Counted from the first letter of the stretch, positions 42,105 through 51,200 are shown. The stretch is 64,000 nt of DNA from Streptomyces katrae (GCF_002028425.1 NZ_CP020042.1:6299560-6363559); one strand, 5' to 3'. The notes: generated by a model not told the origin, from the letters alone. Made by a program: numbers and translations.

Positions 42105-42938
42105 ATGAAGATCCTCGTCTCAGCCGACATGGAAGGCGCCACCGGCGTCACCTGGCCCGCCGACGTGCTGCCGGGGACCCCGCAATGGGAGCGCTGCCGG
42201 GGCATGTTCACCTCCGACGTGAACGCCGCCGTCCTCGGCTTCTTCGACGGCGGCGCAGACCAGGTCCTCGTCAACGAGGCCCACTGGACCATGCGCAACC
42301 TGCTGCTGGAGAAGCTCGACGCCCGCGCCGAGATGATCACCGGCCGGCACAAGTCCCTGTCCATGGTCGAGGGCGTCCAGCACGGCGACGTCGACGGCGT
42401 CGCCTTCGTCGGCTACCACACCGGCGCCGGCGCCGAGGGCGTCCTCGCCCACACCTACCTGGCCAACTCCCTCACCGGCGTGTGGCTCGACGGACTGCGC
42501 GCCAGCGAGGGCGTGCTCAACGCCCATGTCGTCGCCGAGTACGGCGTCCCCGTCATCCTCGTCACCGGCGACGACCTCACCTGCGCCGACGCCGCCGGCT
42601 ACGCCCCCGACGCGCGCACCGTCGCCGTCAAGGACCACGTCTCGCGCTACGCGGCCGTCTGCCGCACCCCGGCCCGTACCGCCGCCGACATCCGGGCCGC
42701 CGCCACGGAGGCCGTGAAGCTCGCCGTCCGGCACGAACCGGTGCGCGGCGGCCCGCACACGATGGAGGTGGAGTTCGACGCGGAGCACCTGTCGATGGCC
42801 GCCACCGTCGTCCCGGGCGTCGAACGGACCGGCGAACGCCGGATCGCGTACACCAGCGGGACCATGTACGAGGCGATCCGCACCTTCAAAGCGGTCACCA
42901 CGGTCGTCTCGGCGGCTCTGGAGGAGCAGTATGGCTGA
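42105..42938 (+). CDS. M55 family D-aminopeptidase (DppA-like)
   Basis: A 277-residue zinc peptidase of the DppA family, which releases D-amino acids from D-peptides, for instance in cell-wall recycling. Expected metal ligands are present: Asp8 and Glu10 (SADMEGATGVT), His60 (NEAHWTMRNL), His105 (GYHTGAG) and Glu135 (SEGVLNAH), with His116 (LAHTY) in the proposed catalytic position. A TAGGGT hexamer at 42064-42069 is a likely -10. The gene overlaps the M20 peptidase by eight bases, indicating joint peptide degradation. Confidence 0.92.
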   Translation: MKILVSADMEGATGVTWPADVLPGTPQWERCRGMFTSDVNAAVLGFFDGGADQVLVNEAHWTMRNLLLEKLDARAEMITGRHKSLSMVEGVQHGDVDGVAFVGYHTGAGAEGVLAHTYLANSLTGVWLDGLRASEGVLNAHVVAEYGVPVILVTGDDLTCADAAGYAPDARTVAVKDHVSRYAAVCRTPARTAADIRAAATEAVKLAVRHEPVRGGPHTMEVEFDAEHLSMAATVVPGVERTGERRIAYTSGTMYEAIRTFKAVTTVVSAALEEQYG

Positions 42939-44370
42939 CATGGAACGGCTGGACGGCGGCCCCGGCGCGGCGGACCCCCACGGGACGGACCCCCACGGGA
43001 CCGGCCCCCACGGAACGGACCGCCACGCGACGGAGCCCCACGCGCCGGGGGAGGCGCTGGACGCGGCGGCCTTCGAGGAGGTGGTCGCGTTCACCTCGGA
43101 GCTGATCCGCATCGACACCACCAACCGGGGCGGCGGCGACTGCCGGGAACGGCCCGCCGCCGAGTACGCCGCCGAGCGCCTCGCCGCCGCAGGGCTGGAA
43201 CCCGTCCTCCTCGAACGCACCCCGGGCCGCACCAACGTGGTGGCCCGCCTGGAGGGCACCGACCCCCGCGCACCCGCCCTCCTCGTCCACGGCCACCTCG
43301 ACGTGGTCCCCGCCGAGGCCGCCGACTGGAGCGTCGACCCCTTCTCCGGAGAGGTCCGCGACGGGGTGGTCTGGGGCCGCGGCGCGGTCGACATGAAGAA
43401 CATGGACGCGATGGTGCTGGCCCTCGTGCGGTCCTGGGCCCGCACCGGCGCCCGGCCGCGGCGGGACGTCGTCATCGCGTTCACCGCCGACGAGGAGGAC
43501 AGCGCCGTCGACGGCTCCGGCTTCCTCGCCGACCACCACCCGCACCTCTTCGAGGGCTGTACGGAGGGCCTCAGCGAGTCCGGCGCCTTCACCCTGCACA
43601 CCGGACCCGGCCGGGCCCTCTACCCCATCGCCGCCGGCGAACGCGGTACCGCCTGGCTGAAGCTGACCGCGCACGGCCGCACCGGACACGGCTCCAAACC
43701 CAACCGGGACAACGCCGTCACCCGGCTCGCCGCCGCCGTCGCCCGCATCGGAGCGCACGAGTGGCCGCTCCGCCTCACCGACACCGCCACCGCCTGCATC
43801 ACCGAACTCGCCGCCCTCCAGGGCCTGTCCGTCGACCCGCGCGCCCCCGGCTGCGACCTCGAAGAGGTCCTCGGCAAACTCGGCCCGGCCGCCGCCCTGG
43901 TCGAGGCCACCCTGCGCAACAGCGCCAACCCGACCATGCTCAGCGCCGGTTACAAGCTCAACGTGGTCCCCGGACACGCCACCGCCTTCGTCGACGGCCG
44001 CACCCTGCCCGGCGGCGAGGCCGAGTTCGCCGCCGTCCTCGACGAGCTCACCGGCCCCGGCGTCGACTGGGAGTTCCACCACCGGGAGGTCGCCCTCGAA
44101 GCCCCCGTGGACGGCCGGACCTACGCCGTCCTGCGCGAGGCCGTCGAACACTTCGACCCCGACGGGCACGCCGTCCCGTTCTGCATGGCGGGCGGCACCG
44201 ACGCCAAGCAGTTCTCCCGCCTCGGCATCACCGGCTACGGCTACTCCCCGCTCAAGCTGCCGCCGGGCTTCGACTACTGGGCCCTCTTCCACGGCGTGGA
44301 CGAACGGGTCCCCGTCGACGCCCTGCACTTCGGCGTCCGCGTCCTGGACCGCGCCCTGCGGACCCTGTGA
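42931..44370 (+). CDS. M20 family metallopeptidase with His-rich N-terminus
   Basis: A 479-residue M20/ArgE-DapE-type dizinc hydrolase that cleaves amide bonds of peptides or acylated amino acids. The catalytic core starts near residue 45, with VHGHLDVVP (His122, Asp124), GRGAVDMKN (bridging Asp154), FTADEED (general base Glu188/metal Glu189), and the dimerisation lid RTGHGSKPNRDNAV. The first 42 residues are unusual: five five-residue units of the type DPHGT encoded by five 15-bp repeats (42973-43047), likely disordered and metal-binding. ATG 42931 follows GGAGGAG. Coupled to the DppA gene. Confidence 0.9.
   Translation: MADMERLDGGPGAADPHGTDPHGTGPHGTDRHATEPHAPGEALDAAAFEEVVAFTSELIRIDTTNRGGGDCRERPAAEYAAERLAAAGLEPVLLERTPGRTNVVARLEGTDPRAPALLVHGHLDVVPAEAADWSVDPFSGEVRDGVVWGRGAVDMKNMDAMVLALVRSWARTGARPRRDVVIAFTADEEDSAVDGSGFLADHHPHLFEGCTEGLSESGAFTLHTGPGRALYPIAAGERGTAWLKLTAHGRTGHGSKPNRDNAVTRLAAAVARIGAHEWPLRLTDTATACITELAALQGLSVDPRAPGCDLEEVLGKLGPAAALVEATLRNSANPTMLSAGYKLNVVPGHATAFVDGRTLPGGEAEFAAVLDELTGPGVDWEFHHREVALEAPVDGRTYAVLREAVEHFDPDGHAVPFCMAGGTDAKQFSRLGITGYGYSPLKLPPGFDYWALFHGVDERVPVDALHFGVRVLDRALRTL
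42973..43047 (+). repeat. In-frame 15-bp tandem repeat, five units
   Basis: Five 15-bp units encode DPHGT, DPHGT, GPHGT, DRHAT and EPHAP within the M20 peptidase N-terminus. Length variation between strains would add or remove whole His-containing pentapeptides. Confidence 0.9.
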
Positions 44371-44383
44371 TGGGGGCCCGGTG

Positions 44384-46399
44384 ATGGCGGCGGCGGCCGC
44401 CGCCTGCGCCCCCTACGGCAGCTGGCCCTCGCCGCTCACCGCCGCCCACGCGGCCGCCCACGACGGACGCCCCGAGTACGTCGGCACCATCGGCCCCGAG
44501 GTGTGGTGGACCGAACCCCGCCCCGGGGAGGGCGGCCGCCGCACCCTGGTGCGCCGGCCCGCCGACGGGGGCCCCGCCCGTTCGGTGCTCCCCGCGCCCT
44601 GGAACGTGCGCAGCCGGCTCACCGAGTACGGCGGCCTGCCCTGGGCGGGGGCCGCACGGGACGCCGGGGGACCGCTGGTGGTCTTCGTCCACCACGCCGA
44701 CCAGCGGCTCTACGCCTACGAACCCGACGCCCCGGGCGCCCCGCCGCCCCGCCCCCTCACCCCGGTCTCGGCGGTCGGCGGCGGGCTGCGCTGGGCCGAC
44801 CCGGTGCTGCGCGGCGGCGAAGTCTGGTGCGTGCTGGAGGAGTTCACCGGCCCCGCCCCCGGTGACGTACGCCGCGTCGCGGCCGCCGTCCCGCTGGACG
44901 GCTCCGCCGCCGGCGACCGGTCCGCCGTGCGGGAGCTCACCGGTGACCGGCACCGCTTCCGCACCGGACCGAAGCCCTCCCCCGACGGGCGCAGCGCGGC
45001 CTGGCTGGTGTGGGACCACCCCCGGATGCCCTGGGACGGCACGGAGCTCCAGCTGGCCGACGTCCGCCCCGACGGCACGCTCGGCCCGGCCCGTACGGTG
45101 CTCGGCGGGCCGGACGAGGCCGTGGCCCAGGTGGCGTGGGGGGCCGACGGGAGCCTGCTCGCGGTGAGCGACCTCAGCGGCTGGTGGAACCCCTACCGGG
45201 TGGACCCGGAGGGCGGCCGGCCCGTCAACCTGTGCCCCCGCGAGGAGGAGTTCGGCGGTCCGCTGTGGAAGCCGGGCCTGACCTGGATGGCGCCGCTGCC
45301 GGAAGGACCGGTGGCCGTCCTGCACGGCCGGGGCTCCTGCGTCCTCGGCGTCCTCGACCCCGACAGCGGAGACCTGGTGGACGCCGCCGGGCCGTGGACG
45401 GCCTGGCAGCCGGGCCTCGCCGTCAGCGGCACCCGCGTCTACGGGGTCGCCGCCAGCCCGCGCAGCGCGTACGAGGTCGTCGAGCTGGACACCGCCACCG
45501 GGCACGCCCGGGTGGTCGGAGCCCGGGCCGCGGACCCCGTGGACCCGGCCTACTACCCCGAGCCGCAGACCCGCACCTTCCCCGGCCCCGGCGGCCGCGA
45601 GATCCACGCCCACGTCTACCCGCCCCACCACCCCGCCCTGCGCGCCCCCGCCGAGGAACTGCCCCCGTACGTGGTGTGGGCGCACGGCGGCCCCACCGAC
45701 CACGTGCCTCCCGTACTGGACCTGCACATCGCCTACTTCACCTCGCGCGGCATCGGCGTCGTCGAGGTGAACTACGGCGGCTCCACCGGCTACGGCCGCG
45801 CCTACCGCGAACGGCTGCGCGAACAGTGGGGCGTGGTGGACGTGGAGGACTGCGCGGCCGTGGCCCGCGCCCTGGCCGACGAGGGCACCGCCGACCCCGC
45901 CCGCCTCGCCGTCCGCGGCGGCAGCGCGGGCGGCTGGACGGCCGCCGCCTCCCTGGCCGCCACCGACCTGTACGCGTGTGCCGCGATCATCTACCCGGTC
46001 CTGGACCTGCGGGGCTTCGCCGCCGAGACCCACGACCTGGAGTCGCACTACCTCGACGGCCTGGCCGGCCCGCCGCAGACCCTGGAACTCCGCTGCCGCG
46101 AACGCTCGCCCGTCGCCCGCGCCGACCGGATCACCGCCCCGTTCGTCCTCCTCCAGGGCCTGGACGACCCGGTCTGCCCGCCCGCCCAGGCGGAACGCCT
46201 GCTGACCGCCCTCCGCGCCCGCACCCCGGCGGTCCCGCACGCGTACCTCACCTTCGAGGGCGAGGGCCACGGCTTCCGCCGGGCGGACACGATGGTCCGG
46301 GCACTGGAAGCGGAACTCTCCCTGTACGCCCAGGTCTTCGGCCTGGACAGGCCGGACGTCCCACGGCTGGAGCTGGACGGCGACCAGGGCCGCAGCTAG
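44384..46399 (+). CDS. S9 family prolyl oligopeptidase-like serine peptidase
   Basis: A 671-residue S9C-type peptidase: an N-terminal beta-propeller of about 390 residues (repeated strands such as GPKPSPDGRSAAWLVWDHPRMPWDGTELQLADV) caps a C-terminal alpha/beta-hydrolase. The catalytic Ser near 514 is in VRGGSAGGWTAAAS; Asp is in LLQGLDDPVCPPAQAE and His in FEGEGHGFRRAD. No signal peptide, so it acts in the cytoplasm on short peptides. It begins 13 bases after the M20 gene, making dppA-like, M20 and S9 a peptide-degradation operon. GTG 44381 is an alternative start. Confidence 0.92.
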   Translation: MAAAAAACAPYGSWPSPLTAAHAAAHDGRPEYVGTIGPEVWWTEPRPGEGGRRTLVRRPADGGPARSVLPAPWNVRSRLTEYGGLPWAGAARDAGGPLVVFVHHADQRLYAYEPDAPGAPPPRPLTPVSAVGGGLRWADPVLRGGEVWCVLEEFTGPAPGDVRRVAAAVPLDGSAAGDRSAVRELTGDRHRFRTGPKPSPDGRSAAWLVWDHPRMPWDGTELQLADVRPDGTLGPARTVLGGPDEAVAQVAWGADGSLLAVSDLSGWWNPYRVDPEGGRPVNLCPREEEFGGPLWKPGLTWMAPLPEGPVAVLHGRGSCVLGVLDPDSGDLVDAAGPWTAWQPGLAVSGTRVYGVAASPRSAYEVVELDTATGHARVVGARAADPVDPAYYPEPQTRTFPGPGGREIHAHVYPPHHPALRAPAEELPPYVVWAHGGPTDHVPPVLDLHIAYFTSRGIGVVEVNYGGSTGYGRAYRERLREQWGVVDVEDCAAVARALADEGTADPARLAVRGGSAGGWTAAASLAATDLYACAAIIYPVLDLRGFAAETHDLESHYLDGLAGPPQTLELRCRERSPVARADRITAPFVLLQGLDDPVCPPAQAERLLTALRARTPAVPHAYLTFEGEGHGFRRADTMVRALEAELSLYAQVFGLDRPDVPRLELDGDQGRS

Positions 46400-46411
46400 G
46401 CGCTGGCCGGC

Positions 46412-47140
46412 CTACGCCCTCCCTTCGCCGTAGCGTCCGGCGGAGTGCAGCCACACGCGGAGCGGGCCGAGCGGGGTGAAGCCGGCGCGGACGGCCGTGT
46501 CGAGGTCCTCGCCGTGTTCGTAGCCCACGAGCGGCAGTTCCGGCCAGTGGCGGGCGGCCGCGCCGAGGGCGGCGGACCAGGCGGCAGCGGTGTCGGTGCC
46601 GTGCAGGGCGAACACGTTGGACACGCCCACCACACCGCCGCCCGTGCTGAGGACGGCCCCGGCCGCGATCCGGCCCCCGTCGCGGCCCGCCAGGAAGAGG
46701 ACGCCTTCCCGCAACAGCCCGGGGTGGAACAGCCCCGTGCTCTCCCCGCCCGACCAGGCCGCCTCCCAGAGCTCCAGTTCCCCGGGGCCCTCGACCTCGT
46801 CCCACTCCAGCCCGCCCCCGGCCGGCGCCGCGGCCCCGGCCGGGCGGTGGATCCACTGGGCCTCGAACAGCACCTCGAACCCGGCCCGGGCCAGGTCGAG
46901 CGAGGCGAAACTGTCCTTCACCGAGCAGCCGGGGCCGGTGGTGTCGACCCCGGCGAGGACGTCGGCGGCCGACGCCGCGGGGGTGAGGGTGACGGCGTCG
47001 GGGTACAGCGGCGGAGTGCGCCGGGGGCTGCACCACACGGTGAGGCGGAAGTGGCCGCTGCGGGAAACGGCGCCGCACCACTCGGCGTTGTTGCGGGCGG
47101 CGGCGCGGAGCAGCTCACAGGTGTCGGGGTCGGTGATCAC
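46412..47140 (-). CDS. GNAT-fold acetyltransferase, diverged
   Basis: A 242-residue protein resembling two-lobed GNAT proteins: the C-terminal half contains LFLAGRDGGRIAAGAVLSTGGGVVGVSNVFAL, ELPLVGYEHGEDLDTAVRAGFTPLGPLRVWLHS, matching the beta4-alpha3 core and the final G-F-x-P-L-G strand, but the Q/RxxGxG/A pyrophosphate loop is not obvious, so acetyl-CoA binding is uncertain. The GTG start is divergent from the next GNAT gene with a 35-bp gap. Convergent with the S9 peptidase, 12 bp apart. Confidence 0.7.
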   Translation of the reverse strand: MITDPDTCELLRAAARNNAEWCGAVSRSGHFRLTVWCSPRRTPPLYPDAVTLTPAASAADVLAGVDTTGPGCSVKDSFASLDLARAGFEVLFEAQWIHRPAGAAAPAGGGLEWDEVEGPGELELWEAAWSGGESTGLFHPGLLREGVLFLAGRDGGRIAAGAVLSTGGGVVGVSNVFALHGTDTAAAWSAALGAAARHWPELPLVGYEHGEDLDTAVRAGFTPLGPLRVWLHSAGRYGEGRA

Positions 47141-47163
47141 ACCGGGGATGCTGCCACGGACCG

Positions 47164-47169
47164 TAGCCT
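47164..47169 (+). promoter_or_regulatory. -10 hexamer TAGCCT
   Basis: TAGCCT ends six bases before ATG 47176 in the 35-bp divergent gap; a leaderless transcript is likely. Confidence 0.5.
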
Positions 47170-47175
47170 GGGTCG

Positions 47176-47754
47176 ATGCCGTATTCCACGTCCACGTCCA
47201 CGTACCTGAGGGAGGGCCCGCGCGTCGGGCTGCGCCCCTTCCGGCCCGCCGACGGACCGGAGTTCACCGCGCGGGTCCGCGAGAGCCGCGGGCTGCACCG
47301 GCCGTGGCTGTTCCCGCCGGAGACGGTAGAGGAATACGAGCCGTACGCGGCCGCGCTGGCGGAGGGGGAGCTGCGGGCCGGCTTCCTGGTGTGCGAGCTC
47401 GCCGGCGGGGCCATCGCCGGGTTCGTCAACGTCAACAACATCGTGCGGGGGGCCTTCCAGTGCGGGGCGCTGGGGTACGGGGCGTTCGCGCACGCGGCGG
47501 GGCGGGGGCTGCTGGGGGAGGGGCTGGACCTCCTCCTGGCCCACGCGTTCGCGGATGCGGATGCGGATGCGGACACGGGCGCGGGCTTGGGGCTGCACCG
47601 GCTGGAGGCGAACATCCAGCCGGGGAACGCGGCGTCCATCGCCCTGGTGCGGGGGAGGGGGTTCCGGCTGGAGGGCCTGTCCCCGGACTTCCTGCACGTC
47701 GCGGGCGAGTGGCGCGACCACGAACGGTGGGCCATCACCGCGCCGCCGGCCTGA
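47176..47754 (+). CDS. RimJ/RimL-type GNAT acetyltransferase
   Basis: A 192-residue RimJ-like N-acetyltransferase: LRPFRPADGPEFTARVRESRGLHRPWLFP, acetyl-CoA loop region GYGAFAHAAGRGLLGEGLDLLLAHAF, and LGLHRLEANIQPGNAASIALVRGRGFRLEG. Family members acetylate ribosomal protein N-termini or small amines. Between helix alpha3 and the LGLHRLEANI strand lies an ADADADADTGAG insertion encoded by a hexamer repeat at 47551-47574, which normal homologues lack. The start is supported by the TAGCCT hexamer spacing. Confidence 0.9.
   Translation: MPYSTSTSTYLREGPRVGLRPFRPADGPEFTARVRESRGLHRPWLFPPETVEEYEPYAAALAEGELRAGFLVCELAGGAIAGFVNVNNIVRGAFQCGALGYGAFAHAAGRGLLGEGLDLLLAHAFADADADADTGAGLGLHRLEANIQPGNAASIALVRGRGFRLEGLSPDFLHVAGEWRDHERWAITAPPA
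47551..47574 (+). repeat. GCGGAT hexamer microsatellite inside GNAT gene
   Basis: Three GCGGAT units and one GCGGAC unit, in frame, encode alternating Ala-Asp in a surface loop of the acetyltransferase. Confidence 0.85.
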
Positions 47755-48035
47755 CGGTGCGGGGGCGGGTTCCGGGTGCGCGGGCGCCCCGCCCCGCCCT
47801 CCCTCCGAGCCCGGGCCCCGGACCCTGGGGCCGTATCAGGGTCTGGGGCGGAGCCCCTGGGAACGGGGGAGGGGCGGGGTAGATCTCGGCCGCGTAGCGG
47901 TCCCGCACCCGCACCCGGACGTTCGTGCGACCTCCCCCCCAGCTCCGCTGCTTCCGCGGCCCTTTGCGTAATCCTGACCGGTGGTGATGCGCGGAACCCC
48001 TGTGCACCGACCCCAGTGGCGTGTTCCATTCCCCC
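47755..48035. repeat. 281-bp gap with one dispersed-repeat copy
   Basis: No gene. A GACCCT/AGGGTC stem (47821-47843) runs directly into the family hairpin GGGGC-GGA-GCCCC (47845-47857) and a diverged core (47858-47905: GGGAACGGGGGAGGGGCGGGG, then GCGTAGCGG). It probably doubles as terminator of the GNAT gene. Confidence 0.75.
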
Positions 48036-50024
48036 ATGGCCACCACCGTCCGACGTGTCCCGCTGACCCTTCCCGCCGCCCCCCTGGGCCCCGACAACCC
48101 CCTGCCCGCCCTCCGCGCCCCCGACGGCGTGCACGACCTGGACGAGCGCGCACGCGAAGGGCTGCCGCGCGACATGGCCCGTCAGATCGGGTACGAGCCG
48201 CTGCGCTCCCTGCTGCCCGTCCGGATCCGCGACGGCTACGGACGGCAGCGCGAGGAGCGGGAGTTCGAGGCCGTCGTCATCGACAACGGACGGCTGCGCG
48301 CCACCGTACTGCCCGGCCTCGGCGGGCGGATCCACTCCCTCGTCCACCTCCCCACCGGCCGCGAACTCCTCTACCGCAACCCGGTGTTCCAGCCCGCGAA
48401 CTTCGCCCTCAACGGCGCCTGGTTCTCCGGCGGCATCGAGTGGAACATCGGCGCCACCGGCCACACCGCCCTGTCCTGCGCCCCGTTGCACGCCGCGCTC
48501 GTCCCCGCGCCCGACGGCGGGGTGATGGTGCGGCTGTGGGAGTGGGAGCGGCTGCGCGACCTGCCGTTCCAGGTGGACCTGTGGCTGCCGGAGGACTCGG
48601 ACTTCCTGTACGTCGGGGTCCGTGTACGCAACCCGCACGAACGGCCCGCCGCCGTCTACTGGTGGTCCAACACCGCCGTCCCCGAGAACTCCGGCACGCG
48701 GGTCCTCGCCCCCGCCGAGGAGGCCTGGCACTTCGGGTACGAGCGGGCGCTGCGCCGGATCCCCGTACCCAGGTGGGAGGACGCGGACCGCACCTACCCG
48801 CTGGACAGCACCTACCCCGCCGACTTCTTCTACGAGGTCGAGCCCGCGGCCGCCGGCCGCCCCTGGATCGCCGCCCTCGACGCCGAAGGGCACGGCCTGG
48901 CGCAGGCCTCCACGGGGCTGCTGCGCGGGCGCAAGCTGTTCGTGTGGGGTGCGGGGCCGGGCGGCCGGCGCTGGCAGGAGTGGCTGACGGAGCCCGGCAC
49001 CGGCGGCTACGCGGAGATCCAGGCGGGGCTCGCCCGGACCCAGCTGGAACACGTACGGCTAGACGCCGGGGCGGAGTTCAGCTGGCTGGAGGCGTACGGG
49101 CCGCTGTCCGCGGACCCGGCGGCGGTGCACGGGGCCGACTGGGCGGCGGCGCGCGCCGCGGCCGGGGCGGCGCTGGACGCGGCGCTCCCGCCCGGCACCC
49201 TGGACGCGGCCCACGAGGCGTGGCGGCGCACCTCCGCCGACGCCGAGCCGGACGGCGGGCCGGGGGAGTGGCTGGCGCGCGGCTCGGGCTGGGGCGCGCT
49301 GGAGGTGCTGCGCGGGGGCTTCGCCCTGCCGGGCACGCCGTTCCCCGAGGCCGTCCTGGAGGAGGCGCAGGAACCCTGGCTGGCGCTGTGGCGGACCGGT
49401 GTGCACCCGACGCCGCGGCGGGTGGTCCCGCCGGGGCCGAGCCTGGTCGCCGCGCACTGGCGGGACATGCTGGAGACCGCCCCGGCGGACCCGCTGACCG
49501 AGTACCACCTGGGCGTGGCCCAGTGGCACGCGGGGGACACGGCCCAGGCCGTACGCAGCTGGGAGCGCGGGCTGGCGCTGGCGCCGTCGCGGTGGCCGCT
49601 GCTGAGGTGCCTGGCGGTGGCGGACGCGCTGGCCGGTGATCCGGACCGGTCGGCCGACCGGTACGCGGAGGCGTTCGAGGACCTGGCGGCGGAGAGCCGG
49701 GGCGGCGAGGCGTGGACGGCGGCGGAGTCCGCGCTCGGCCGGGAGGCCATGACCGCCCTGCTGGCGGCGGGCCGGCCGGCCGGGGCGCGGGCGGTGTGGG
49801 AGCGGCTGCGGCCGGCCCTGCGGGAACAGGGGCGCTTCCGGCTGCTGGCCGCGCGGCTGCTCGCGGCGGAGGGGCACGTGGGGGCGGCCCGGCGGGTGTT
49901 CGAGGACGGCTTCGAGCCGGCGGACCTCCGGGAGGGGGAGGAGACGCTGGCGGAGGTCTGGTCGACGGTCTCGGCGGCGCCGCTGCCGGCGCCGTACGAC
50001 TTCCGCATGCGGCCGCCGAAGTAG
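48036..50024 (+). CDS. DUF5107 domain protein with C-terminal TPR region
   Basis: A 662-residue protein. The first ~370 residues form a galactose-mutarotase-like beta-sandwich (DUF5107): VVIDNGRLRATVLPGLGGRIHSLVHLPTGRELLYRNPVFQPANFALNGAWFSGGIEWNIGATGH and WWSNTAVPE. The rest is helical TPR (DPLTEYHLGVAQWHAGDTAQAVRSWERGLALAPSRWPLLRCLAVADALAGD). It is probably a carbohydrate-active or carbohydrate-binding protein; no catalytic acid is assigned. ATG 48036 is used; GTG 48021 is in frame. There is no clear ribosome site for either. Confidence 0.85.
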   Translation: MATTVRRVPLTLPAAPLGPDNPLPALRAPDGVHDLDERAREGLPRDMARQIGYEPLRSLLPVRIRDGYGRQREEREFEAVVIDNGRLRATVLPGLGGRIHSLVHLPTGRELLYRNPVFQPANFALNGAWFSGGIEWNIGATGHTALSCAPLHAALVPAPDGGVMVRLWEWERLRDLPFQVDLWLPEDSDFLYVGVRVRNPHERPAAVYWWSNTAVPENSGTRVLAPAEEAWHFGYERALRRIPVPRWEDADRTYPLDSTYPADFFYEVEPAAAGRPWIAALDAEGHGLAQASTGLLRGRKLFVWGAGPGGRRWQEWLTEPGTGGYAEIQAGLARTQLEHVRLDAGAEFSWLEAYGPLSADPAAVHGADWAAARAAAGAALDAALPPGTLDAAHEAWRRTSADAEPDGGPGEWLARGSGWGALEVLRGGFALPGTPFPEAVLEEAQEPWLALWRTGVHPTPRRVVPPGPSLVAAHWRDMLETAPADPLTEYHLGVAQWHAGDTAQAVRSWERGLALAPSRWPLLRCLAVADALAGDPDRSADRYAEAFEDLAAESRGGEAWTAAESALGREAMTALLAAGRPAGARAVWERLRPALREQGRFRLLAARLLAAEGHVGAARRVFEDGFEPADLREGEETLAEVWSTVSAAPLPAPYDFRMRPPK

Positions 50025-50372
50025 TCCCGGGGGCCCGCTGCGCGGGGCCACCTCCCCGCCCCGCCCTTCACCCGTTCTCCGGGGGCGCAGCCCCCAGACC
50101 CCCGGGGCTGCGCCCCAGATCCCGGGGCTGCGCCCCAGACCCCCGGGGGCTGCGCCCCAGATCCCGGGGCTGCGCCCCAGACCCCCCGGGGCTGCGCCCC
50201 AGATCCCGGGGCTGCGCCCCAGACCCCCCGGGGCTCTGCCACCGGCCCCCCGCGGCTGTACCCCAGACCCGCCGCGGGCTGCGCCCCCGGCCCGCTGGGC
50301 TGCGCCGTCGGGCATCCGTGCCCTACGCGGCGGCGGGGCGGGGCGGCCGCGGCGGGCGGTTGGTCGCGGGGG
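50025..50372. repeat. Convergent gap with repeat copy and hairpin array
   Basis: No gene. A reverse-oriented dispersed-repeat core (about 50037-50095, beginning CCGCTGCGCGGGG) is followed by about eight tandem ~21-bp units of the form CCCGGGGCTGCGCCCCAGATC (50085-50245) and then diverged remnants to about 50310. Each unit contains GGGGC-TGC-GCCCC, a 5-bp stem, so the RNA from either strand would be a string of small hairpins between two converging genes. Confidence 0.85.
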
Positions 50373-51200
50373 TTATGCCCGGCACAGCAGTTCGCCGTTC
50401 AGGACCGAGAACCAGGCGTCGGGGGCGTCGCCCCAGGTGCGCCAGGCGGCGGCGATCCGCTCCAGGGCGGCGTCCGTCGCGTGTCCGCCGCCCACGGCCG
50501 CCTGCGCGTACGACGACGCGGTCGTCCGGTCCGCCCACAGCTCGGACCACCACGCCACCTCCTCCGGCGTCGCATAGCACCAAGCCGTCGCCGACGCCCG
50601 TACCTCCGTGAAGCCCGCCGCCCGGGCCCACGACAGCAGCCGCCGTCCGGCGTCCGGCTCGCCGCCGTTGGCGCGGGCCACCCGGCGGTACAGCTCCAGC
50701 CACTGCTCCAGCCCCGGCGTCGCCGGGTACCAGGTCATCGCCGCGTAGTCGGCGTCACGGACGGCCACGATCCCGCCCGGCCGGCACACCCGCCGCATCT
50801 CCCGCAGGGCCCGTACCGGGTCGCCCACGTGCTGCAGCACCTGGTGGGCGTGGACCACGTCGAAGGTGTCGTCCGGGAACTCCAGCGCGTGGACGTCCGC
50901 CACCGCGAAGTCCACCGTCCCCGCCAGCCCCCGCTCCGCCGCGTACGCGCCCGCCGCCTCCAGGACGTCCGCCGCCGCGTCGACCGCCGTGACCCGCCCG
51001 CCGGGGGTCACCAGTTCCGCCAGGTCCGCGGTGATGGTGCCCGGCCCGCAGCCCACGTCCAGCACCCGCATGCCCGGCCGCAGCTCGCCGACCAGGTAGG
51101 CGGCCGAGTTGGCGGCGGTGCGCCAGCGGTGCGAACGCAGGACCGACTCGTGGTGGCCGTGCGTGTAGACGGCCGTCTCGTGCGCCTGGACCTCGTTCAT
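50373..51200 (-). CDS. SAM-dependent methyltransferase (class I)
   Basis: A 275-residue class I methyltransferase: motif I VLDVGCGPGTITADLA (about 46-61), acidic residue VTAVDAAADVLEAA, DVHALEFPDDTFDVVHAHQVLQHVGDPVRALREMRRVCRPGGIVAVRDADYA (motifs II-IV). This resembles UbiE/ubiquinone-type methyltransferases, with a C-terminal lid. The substrate is unknown. ATG follows a GAGGAGGAG ribosome site. Divergent from the DinB-like gene; convergent with the DUF5107 gene across the hairpin array. Confidence 0.92.
   Translation of the reverse strand: MNEVQAHETAVYTHGHHESVLRSHRWRTAANSAAYLVGELRPGMRVLDVGCGPGTITADLAELVTPGGRVTAVDAAADVLEAAGAYAAERGLAGTVDFAVADVHALEFPDDTFDVVHAHQVLQHVGDPVRALREMRRVCRPGGIVAVRDADYAAMTWYPATPGLEQWLELYRRVARANGGEPDAGRRLLSWARAAGFTEVRASATAWCYATPEEVAWWSELWADRTTASSYAQAAVGGGHATDAALERIAAAWRTWGDAPDAWFSVLNGELLCRA

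Noticed and set aside
38322..42938. A 4.6-kb uninterrupted + strand frame covering the repeat arrays, the antisense of the peptidase gene and the DppA gene
   Set aside because: Only its last 277 codons (from 42105) have family similarity; the rest is open because GC-rich repeats and antisense codons lack stops.
50085..50245. CRISPR-like array of ~21-bp repeats
   Set aside because: No spacers between repeats and no cas genes.
50025..50611. Repetitive 'LRPRSRGCAPDP' peptide frame across the hairpin array
   Set aside because: The frame begins inside the DUF5107 gene in another phase and ends antisense to the methyltransferase; no start signal.
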